A stretch of DNA of 64,000 nucleotides from an uncultured Kiritimatiellota bacterium (GTDB lineage: Bacteria; Verrucomicrobiota; Kiritimatiellia; RFP12; DVOR01), in the NCBI GenBank assembly GCA_944389565.1, contig CALXMV010000010.1, forward strand, positions 1-64,000. Direction: 5' to 3'. Position 1 is the stretch's first letter. The number at the start of each line of letters is the position of its first letter. The notes beneath the pieces are model-generated. The model was not told where the DNA came from and ran no database searches. It was given only the letters and a program-made list of their open reading frames with translations. Shown here one piece after another: positions 32,131 through 41,400 of the stretch. The translations under genes and the position numbers were made by a program.

Positions 32131-32164
32131 GAAGGTGACGGGCGTGGGGGGGCTTTTCGGGGGT

Positions 32165-32180
32165 TGGCACGGTGCTTGCA
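32165..32180 (+). promoter_or_regulatory. Sigma-54 (-24/-12) promoter
   Basis: TGGCACGGTGCTTGCA matches the consensus TGGCACG-N4-TTGCW at every specified position (GG at 32166-32167, GC at 32178-32179). The predicted start is near 32191, before a short ATG-containing stretch and a hairpin. AAGGAGGTGAT at 32183-32193 would fall mostly upstream of that start. Confidence 0.7.
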
Positions 32181-32190
32181 CAAGGAGGTG

Positions 32191-32243
32191 ATTTCATGCA
32201 CGCAAACCATCCCCGCGGCGGGTGCCGCGGGGATTTCTTTTCG
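32191..32243 (+). ncRNA. Candidate short sigma-54-driven transcript
   Basis: From the predicted start, only about 20 bases precede a perfect 9-bp hairpin (32211-32219 with 32224-32232, CCCCGCGGC / GCCGCGGGG) followed by ATTTCTTTT. This implies an RNA of about 50 bases. It contains ATG CAC GCA AAC CAT, but no plausible protein follows. Alternatives: a leader region, or the remnant of a promoter whose gene was lost. Confidence 0.35.
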
Positions 32244-32359
32244 CGCGGGGAGTGGGGCGGCCTCACGGGGAGTGGCGGGCCCCGGAAAGAATGCGAAGAA
32301 GAGGGGCCACGGGGAGAGGGGACCGTGGGGCGGCGGCGCGGGGCTTTTTCCGAGGGGGA

Positions 32360-32391
32360 AAAGAAGGACCCCGGGCGGGGGGCCCGGGGTC
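32360..32391 (-). terminator. Terminator of the giant surface-protein gene
   Basis: 10-bp stem (32367-32376 with 32382-32391, GACCCCGGGC / GCCCGGGGTC), loop of 5, followed on the minus strand by CTTCTTTTCC. Confidence 0.75.
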
Positions 32392-32415
32392 TTTCCTTGC
32401 CGCGGCGTGGCGGGG

Positions 32416-35400
32416 TCATTCGGCGGTTTGGGCGGCGGCGGCTTCCTTTTGGGAGACGAGGACGGCGCGGAAGAAGCGGCAGTCGGTGCGGAGGGTGAGG
32501 ATGCGTTCGCCGTTGAGGTCGCGGGGTTGGAGTTGCTGGACGAAGCGCCAGGCGGGGTCGTCGAGGTTTTCCTTGCCGAGGAGGAGGATGGCGCCGTCGC
32601 CGCGGAGGGATTCGATGGGGCGCCCGGCGTCGGTGAGGGCGAGGGAGACGATGGGGAGGGTCTCGGGGTCGGCGGCGACGGCGGCGTCCTCGGTGTAGGA
32701 TCCGATGAGGGTGAAGCGGAGGGAGAGGTCGGTGGCGTCGTAGTCGGCGGCGTCGAGGCCGAGCCAGTATTTCTCGGCGGCGGTGACGCCGTCGGCGGCG
32801 GTCTGGGCGAGGATGGCGTCGGGGTCGGTCCGGAGGAGCCAGTCGAGGAAGCCTTCGTCTTGGGAGTCGAGGTCGCCGTTTTGGGCGAGGCGTTCGGCGG
32901 AGGGGGTGTAGCCGAGGGTGAGGACGTAGTCGGCGTCGGCGGTGGCGAGGGTGTCGTCGAGGGTGATCTGGGGGGTGGCGCGGAGTGCGGCGCCGTCGAT
33001 GGCGTAGCGGGTGGCGGGGGTTGGCGCGAGGGTGATGGGGGCGCCGTTTTTGGTGACGGAGCGGAGGGTGAACCAGTCGGTGTCCCAGAGTTGGTCGACG
33101 GCGAGGGTGTAGGGGGTGGCGGGGGCGAGGGTGGCCTGGACGCTGCGGCCGCGGGCGGTGGCGCCATTGGCGTCGAGGGCGAGGGTGCCGGAGGCGCCGA
33201 GGATCTGGGCGGTGACGGAGAAGGCGGAGGCGACGGGGACGTAGGCGTATTCGCCGTAGGGCTGGCGGAAGACGCTCCATTGGTTGGGGCCGGGGAAGGT
33301 GTTGGCGGAGCGGTCGCCGCCGTGGTCGAGGGTCCAGGTGAGGCGGGAGCCGGTGATGGCGCCGGTGTCGTCGAAGAGGGCTTCGTCGACGAACTGGACG
33401 GAGGCGTTGGCGGGGCCTTCGGTGGGGTCGACCTCCGGGTAGAAGAGGGTTCGGACGGGGTTGGCGACGACGTGGGCGTTGTTTTCCATGGCGACGGCGC
33501 GGGTGACGCGCTCGGCGACGCTGAGGATGTTGGGGCCGTTGTGCTGGAAGAGGACCTCGTCGGTGACGACGCCGTTGTCGCGGACGAGGGCGACGGCGTA
33601 GAGGACGCCGTTGGCGTAGGCGACGTTTTCGCGGATGGCGGCGTCGGTGGCGTCGTCGAGGATTTCCTCGGGGATGGGGAGCCAGGCGAAGGTGTCGAGG
33701 GTGTTGGGGTCGCCTTCGAGGTAGGGGGCGTTGGTGAAGTTATAGCCCGGGTTGTTGGCGAAGCCGGCGGAGTTGACGGTGGTGGCGAGGGTGTAGTAGT
33801 CGAGGGAGTAGAAGTTGGGGTCGTCGCCGGAGTAGTCGGGGGCGATGCGGCGATAGGGGATCCAGCCCACGAGGTCGAAGGTCTTGGCCTCGACCCAGGT
33901 GATGGTGTCGGTCTCGGCGGCGGTGAGGAGGGGGAGGGGTGCGTATTTGACGACGACCTTCCAGCCGTCGAGGCTTTCGCGGGGGAGGCAACGGCCGTCG
34001 GTGCGGGTGAGGTCGGCGGGGGCTTTGTAGGTGCCGTCGAGGTCCAGGAGGGGGGAGGCCTTCATGGCGATCTCGAGGGCGGAGGGGATGGCGTTGGTGG
34101 CGGCGTCGGTCTGGGCGAAGGGGCGGATCTCGTTGAGCCAGACGTCGTTCCGGCCGAGGGAGTAGATCCAGGCGTAGGGGGAGAAGCCGCGGTTCTCGGC
34201 GACGGTGACGGCGTTGATGTTCGCGTCGGCGTCGGGGACGTACCAGGGGCAGTAGCCCTCGAAGGCGTCGGAGGAGAAGTTGGCGATGCCTTGGCAGTCG
34301 TAGATGCGGTCGGTGGAGGTGTCGGCGAGGATGATGGCGAAGCGGAGGATGGAGCCGGGCTCCCAGACGGCGCGGTCGGAGGTGTCGATGGCGGAGGCGT
34401 AGGGGAGGAGGTCGGCGGCGGTGTTGGCGAGGCCGTAGGCGCCGGAGGCGAGGGCGGCCTCGAGCTCGGCCTGGGTGAAGGTGGTGAAGGCGAGGCGGAG
34501 GGCGTCGCCGCGGTCGTCGGGGAGGGCGGTGCCGGCGGGGGCGACGAGGGCGCCGGAGGGGTCGGCGTAGCCTTGGAGGCGCATGGGGATGATGCCGGCG
34601 TCGGCGATGAAGGCGGAGCCGCCGGTGGCGGAGGTGAGGTTGTTCTGGAGGGTGCGGCGCAGGCCGGAGAGGCTGGAGGTGAGGCCGTCCTTGACGGAGG
34701 GGAGGGTGCCGAGCCAGGAGGCGAGGCGCCAGCGGTCCATGAAGTTGGTGCGGAGGTTGTCGACGCCGCCGGTGGGCTCGAAGAGGGTGTCGGGGACCTG
34801 GTCGGCGGGGACGAGGGTCCAGACGAGGAAGGGGCGGAGGGTGGTGTCGGCGTTGGCGAGGTTGGCGTAGAGGGTCTCGAGGGAGTCGCCCATGCCGTCC
34901 TTGCCGGTGGCGATGAGGCCGAGCTCGGGATCGATGACGGCGGACATACCGAGGCGGTCGCCGATGACGGGCTGATGGAGCCAGCCGTGGACGTTGGCGT
35001 GGTCGCCGGAGGCGGTGCCGAGGGCGTCGGACCAGATGGGGTCGGTGACGACGGAGCCGCCGCGCTCGGGGTCGGGGGCGCCGGCGTCGTCGAGGGCGAA
35101 GAGGGTCTGGGTGAGGAGCCAGGCGCCGTTGCCGAGGTCGCTCTGGGTGAAGGCGACGGTGATGGCGTTCTGGGCGGAGGCGGGCTCGTCGACGAAGAGG
35201 AGGGTGACGACGTAGTCGTCGAGGTCAGCGAAGACCTGGCCGTCGCCCTCATCGTGGGTGATGTCGAAGGTGATGACGCCGGTGTAGACCTGGGAGACGG
35301 TGCCGCCGGGGGCGGTGATGGAGCGGGTCTGGGGGGTGGCGCGGCCGTCGAGGGAGAGCCAGGTGGTGGTGCGGGCGTTGGGGTCGGCCTCGGCGGCGGC

Positions 35401-38400
35401 GAGGAGTTCCTGCCATTTGGCGGTGACGGCCGCCTGGGTGAGGGCGCCGTTGAAGCCGCCGATGAGCATCACGTGGCCGACAAGGTCGGAGGGGATGGTG
35501 ATGGAGGAGAAGCAGTAGTTGGTCTTGGGGCGGTAGGAGAGGACGTTCGTGAGGTTGGCGGCGTAGGGCCAGTCGGTGCCGGAGAGGGAGACGGTGACGT
35601 CCTCGGAGACGCCGGTGACGGCGGATGTCTCGAAGAAGCCGGGGGCCATCTGGGTGGCGCAGGCGCCGGAGGAGTAGGCCTCGTTGACGAGAGAGGAGAC
35701 GACGGTGACCTGGTTCCATTCTGGCGTCGGGTCGGGATGGATGGGGCCGTTGCCGTCGTCGTTGGAGTCGGCGTAGGTCTCGGGGGCGAAGGCCCAGACG
35801 GTGCGGAGGGTGACGTCGGAGGGGATGTAGGCGAGGCCGCCGTCGTTGATCTGCTGCTGACCGACGAGCTGGACGGAGCCGGGGGTGGCGGAGGAGTCGG
35901 TCACGCCGGGGACGACGTAAGATTCCGCCGTCAGGAGCCAACTATTGGTGGAGAGGGTCGCCGGCGGGGTGACGGCGGTGTCGCCGTTGGCGTCGACGCC
36001 GGTCCAGACGCCGCCTTCGGCCGCGCCGCAGGGGCGGTGGAGGACGTAGGCCTGGGTGGCCGCGTTTTCGGCGATGGGGAGCATCAGGTAGTCGTAGGCG
36101 GAGGAGCGCGAGTCTACGGGCGCGCCGGCGGCGGCGAGGTCGTAGGAGGCGGTTTGGGCGCCGTCCGTGCCGTAGGCGCGCAGGGCCCAGCCGGAGGCCT
36201 CGGCGTCGGGGACGCCGGCGGCGGTGATGCCTTCGCGGAGGTGGGGGAAGACGATCTCGGCATAGTTGCCGTTGGTGCCGGTGGCGGCGGCGGGGTTGAC
36301 CTCGCTGAGCCAAGCGGATTGCGGCGGGGTGCTATAGAGATAGAAGTAGGGGAGGGCCTGGGTCCCGAAGGTGGGCTCGTCGGGAATGGCGGCGTACCAC
36401 GCGGGCTTGGTGAAGGGCGTGACGGTGGCGGGCTCGCCGGGGAGTGCCTGGCGCATGAGGAAGGAGGCGGTGGCGGAGCCGTCCTCGGTGGGCATGGTGA
36501 CGGTGTAGACGCCCCAGGCGACGAACGGGATGGCGGGCTCCTTGTTGGCCGCGCCGGCGCCGGTGGCGGGGTCGTAGCCGGCGGCCTGGGCGTAGGCGGT
36601 GGAGAGGATACCGACGAGCGAGGAGTCGGCGAAGCGGCCACCGGCGCCGGCGTTCATCTGGACGTAGCGCGCGCCGGAGGCGGAGAGCTCGGCGAGGCGG
36701 GCGATGGCGGCGTCGTAGGTGGCGCCCTGGAGGTCATCCAGACCGGCCCAGTCGGTGCCGGTGGCGCCGGGGGCGGGGTAGACGATGAGGACGGAGGAGA
36801 GGGAGACGGAGGCCTCATCGGTGGAGAGGTCGGCGAGTTTGTCGGTGTCGTAGGTGACCTGGAAGCCGAAGGCGCTGCCCCACCAGGGCTGGTATTTGGC
36901 GCTGCCGGGGAAGGTGTCGCCGCAGTAGGGGGAGACGGAGGTGATGACGTCGCGGGCGTCGGTGTTGTCGGGGTCGAGGACGAAGGTGGCCTCGGCCTCG
37001 GCGGTGAGGCGGTCCTCGGTGGCGGAGGGGTCGCCGCTCGCGACGGGGTAGAGGGTGAGGGTGATGGCGAAGGCCGTGGGATCGGTCACATCGAGCGTGG
37101 CGAAGGAGGTGTCCGGGTCGAAGGCGAGGACGGCCGCGCCGCCGATCTGGGCCTTGAGCTCGTCCTGGTCGAGGTAGTCGCCGGTCTTGGAGTTGCGCAG
37201 GCGGATGCGGACGGAGGAGATGGCGTGGAAGACGAGAGGGGTGTAGGAGAGGCGGGCGTAGGGCTGGGCGTTGACGACCGACCAGGTCTTGGGGGTCTCA
37301 GTGCCGCCGCGGGAGGTCTCGAGGACGGCGCCGGCGGGGGCGTCGAGCTGTTCGAGGGTGTGCTGGCCGTTACCCGTGAGGGTGGAGGTGACGGAGCACT
37401 GGGTGAGGCCGGTGTAGGGGAGAATGAACTGGTCGGGGTTGACCTGGCGGGGGGTGACCTGGACGTCGTCGGTGGCGTAGTTCACGCCCTCGACCTCGGC
37501 GCCGGCGGGACGGGTGGCGACGACGGCGCTGACGCCGGCGATGGGCCAGCCGGCGCCCTCGGTGAGGAGGTGGGTGAGGTCGACGGGGCCGTTCTCGACG
37601 GCGGCGGAGAAGGCGTTGGTGCGGGTGACCCAGGTGCCGCCCATATCCACGGTGGCGATGGAGTTGACGAGGGAGTCGCGGCCGTCGGAGTCATTGACCT
37701 GGGCCTCGGCGGAGGAGGCGGCGCGGGTGTAGCGGCCGTTCGCGTCGGTACGGAAGACGTCAGCGAGGGCGAGGCGGCGGCTGTGCTGGAGGGGGTCGGT
37801 GATGTTGACGTCGGCGTAGGCGTCCATCTCGTTCTCCCACGGGGTCTCGGCGAAGTCCTGGTACCATTCGCCGCCGAAGCCGTGGGTGACGTAGGCGTTC
37901 TGGTAGGCTTGGTAGAGGGCGCGGCGGGAGTTCTGGTAGGTGTCGGCGCCGATATTGACGGAGTTGGCGGTGGAGAAGACGACGATGTGCTCGGCGCCGC
38001 CGGTGGGGCGATAGAGGAGGATGGAGGCGCCGTTGTTGGTGGAGAGGGTGCGCGGGTCGAAGGTCTTGGCGAGGCCGGCGTTGCGGAAGGGGCCGAAAGC
38101 GGGCGAGGTGGCGCCGCCCGCGTCGCGGACGGTCCAGCGGGCGGTCTCGGAGTAGAAGGTGTAGAAGGAGCGGTTGGCGGAGGTGCCGGCCTCGCGGCGG
38201 GAGGGGACGACGCCCGCGTCGGGCTCGGTGAGGGCGACGGCGCCGTCGGCGGTGAGGCTGGGGTCGCCCGCCTCGATCACGTATTCGCCGCGGATGTCGG
38301 TGGAGGCGGCGTCGGTGGTGCCGACGCGCCAGTTGGCGAGGTCGACGTTGGTGGGGGCGCAGATTTCGACGAAGTGGCGGACGATGGCGTCGGAGTCGAT

Positions 38401-41400
38401 GCCGGAGGCGTCGTTGAAGTCGAACTCGTTGATGAAGACCTCGCCGGGGATGCAGGAGTAGATCCAGAAGTAGGGGCAGAAGAAGTCCTCGCCCACCTGC
38501 TGCTCGGGGTCGGCAATTTGATTGTTCTTGTAGGCGCGGAGCTCCTGGTTGAGAGAGCGGGGGAAGTACCAAGGATATTCCTTGTAGGAGGAGGCGTCGA
38601 TCTGGGTGGAGAACCATTGTTTGTCGGCGGGGTCGACGCCGGCCTCGTCCTCGGAGGATTGGTAGATGGCCCAGACGGTGTAGCGGACGAGGCTGTTGGC
38701 GGGGAGGCCGGCGACGCCGAGGGCGGAGAGGTCGCCGAAGAAGTTGACGGAGTTGTCGGCGGTGGCGCGGGTGAGCTCGACGGTGTTGGGCGGGAGGGAG
38801 CCGGCGAGGGCCTGCCCGGTGGCGCTCTCGAGGTCGAACCAGGCGGCGACCGGCCATTGGTCGATGGCGCCGGTGTTCCAGCCGAAGATGGGCTGCGTGG
38901 AGGAGGCGGTGCGGGTGTTCCCGAGGACGTCCGTGTAGGTGTAGGTGGAGGTGTAGGTCGAGACGTTCGTCTGGGAGGCGTCGACGGTCATGAAGACGCG
39001 GAGGGCGTCGTCGTCGATGAGCTGCTTGCGGCCGAGGGTGACCATCGTGCGGAGGATGGAGGCGCCGGCGACGGGCTGGGAGAGCGGGGAGGAGGCGTCG
39101 AACTCGGAGGGGGCGTTGGCGCCGGTGACGTTGGAGAAGGCGACGGACTCGATGCGCAGGGTCGGGAGGACGGGGTCGGAGATGGCGAGGCGGTCCATGA
39201 GGACGCGGCCGTAGACGATCGCCTTGTTGTCGCTGAAGCCGTCGCTGTTCACGCCGTCGCCCTCCAGGAGGGTGCGGAAGCGGATGCGGCGGACGTTGCG
39301 GGCGTCGAAGTCGCCGTCGCCGTCGGTGAGGTCGGCGGGGAGAAGGTCGGGGCCGGGGGCCTGGCTGTATTTGGTGAACTTGGAGAGGTCGAGGTCGTAG
39401 ATGTTGTAGACGGTGTTGGTGACCTCGACGTAGGTGACGGGGTTGAAGACAGGGTTCTCGGAGTTCTCGTCCTCGGAGGCATAGATGTAGAGGCGGACGG
39501 GGTGCGCGGCCTGCTGCTCGGCAAGGCGGGCGGCGAAGGTGATGCGGCCGACGCCGTTGTCGAGGGGCGGAGAGTCGAGGTAGGAGGTGTCGCGGGTGCC
39601 GTCGACGTCGTCGCCGAAGCGGACGTCATTGAACTGGAAGGCGCGGGTGAGGCCGCTCTTCTCGGCGAAGGTGGGGTCGGCGGGGTCGACGTTGTCGACG
39701 GGCTGGCGGTCCTTCCAGAAGAGCCAGGAGATGGGGGTGTCGGTGAGGAGGACGTTGTCGGCGGTCCAGGAGGCGATGGTGCCCTCCTTGTTGTCGGTCA
39801 CGGTGAAGTCGTCGATGTAGACGAGGGGGTCGTAGTCGGAGACGGAGGTGCCGACGTACTCATCGGGGATGACGAGGACGAGGCGGAGGGTGCCCTGGAC
39901 GCCGACGAGCTCGGAGCCGTCGTCGAAGCGGGGGGTGATGGAGGTGGTGGCCCACTCACCGGCGGTGTTGGGGAGGATGACGGGGTCGGAGACGTTCTGC
40001 CAGCCGGAGGGCGGGTCGAGGAAGTTGTTGGTGTAGCGGGAGTTGGCGACGTACTGGAGCATGACGTAGGCGGCGGGGTTGGTGTAGCCGGACTCGTCGG
40101 TGGAGGGGATGCGGTAGCGGAAGGTGACGGTGCCGAAGCCGTGGTGGTCGCTGAAGGGCGAGTAGAGGGCCAGGGAGGAGCCGGTGGTGGTGATGCCGGC
40201 GGTGTCGATCTCGCCGGAGAGGCCAGAGGCGGTGTTCTGGCGGGAGCGCTGGAGGAGGACGCACTGGGAGCCGAGGTAGTCGCGGGGGGCGACGTCGAGC
40301 TGGGCGTCGTCGGCGGGGCGGATCCAGATGCCCACGCCGGCGAAGCCGTTGAGGGAGGCGTGGTCGGAGAAGCCGGGGTCGGTGAAGCCGGGCACGCGCT
40401 CGTCGCCGTTGCGGTTGGTGTCGGTGCCGCACCAGGAGGAGACGGAGATGTTGTCGATGAAGATGTTGTGGTCGGCGCCGGCGGGGGCGATGTGGAGCCT
40501 GGCGTTGGAGAGGCCGACGGTCACCTCGACGGGCGTGTCGGTGGTGTCGGTGCCGATGGTGGTGTCGAAGACGGGGGCCTGGGAGGCGTCGGTGGTGCTT
40601 TCGGCCCAGATGCGCACGCGGCCGGCCTCCTGGGCGGGGGGCGACTTGCGGGTGACGCGGAGGAAGCCGGAATCCTGCGGGTCGGCGCCGTAGGTCCAGC
40701 TGTTGCCGGCGGCCCAGGTCGGCGCGCCGGTGGTGGTGACGGTGGCGGTGGAGGAGCTGACGGCCGATCCGGCGAAGGTGGTGGCGGGCGAGGAGGTGCG
40801 GGCGATGCGGCGGAAGGTGGGGCGGCATTCGGCGGAGCCGAGGGCGGGGGTGATGTTGGCGTTGGCGACGCCGCCGGCGAGGATGCGGTTGTAGGAGGTG
40901 AAGCCGGAATTGCTGTTGATGGAGGAGGTGGAGGTCATGCCGGTGGCGGTGCCGGCGCGGAGGTAGCCGTCGGCGTCGAACCAGAGGGCGTAGGAGTTGC
41001 CGGCGAGGGAGGAGCCCATGACGGCGTAGGTGGTCTGCCGTTCGTTGGCGGTGGCGATGGGCAGGCGGGTGGCGGTGGAGCCGAGCCATTGATAGAGCTC
41101 GCCGATGACGATGTTGGCGGGCTCGGCGGCGTCCGCGCCGGTGCCGGTGGAGTCGGTGCTGAAGTCGAGAATCTGGGTGAGGCGGAGCTCGTAGGTGTAG
41201 CGCGTGGTGTTGTTGACGAGGTAGTAGGAGACGGAGAAGCCGGAGGCGGCGTTGTTGGCGGTGTTGGAGATCTGGACGCCGGCGGCGATGCCCGTGCAGG
41301 CGACGCCCATCAGGGGGTTCTCGGCGGTGCCGATGTAGGCGATCTGGTTGATGTCGTAGGGGATGGACATGCCGAGGGTGAAGGAGACGGCGCCGATGCC

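Noticed and set aside
31848-32138. 96-codon frame across the 47-bp repeat and dyad region
   Set aside because: Built from repeat sequence; a similar peptide appears from the other copy in front of nagA only because the DNA repeat is shared. No ribosome site.
32196-32498. ORF from ATG 32196 with a consensus-like AAGGAGGTGAT before it
   Set aside because: If the sigma-54 start is right, the ribosome site is mostly not transcribed; the codons run into a terminator-like hairpin and overlap the giant gene's end in antisense. Kept only as a candidate short RNA.
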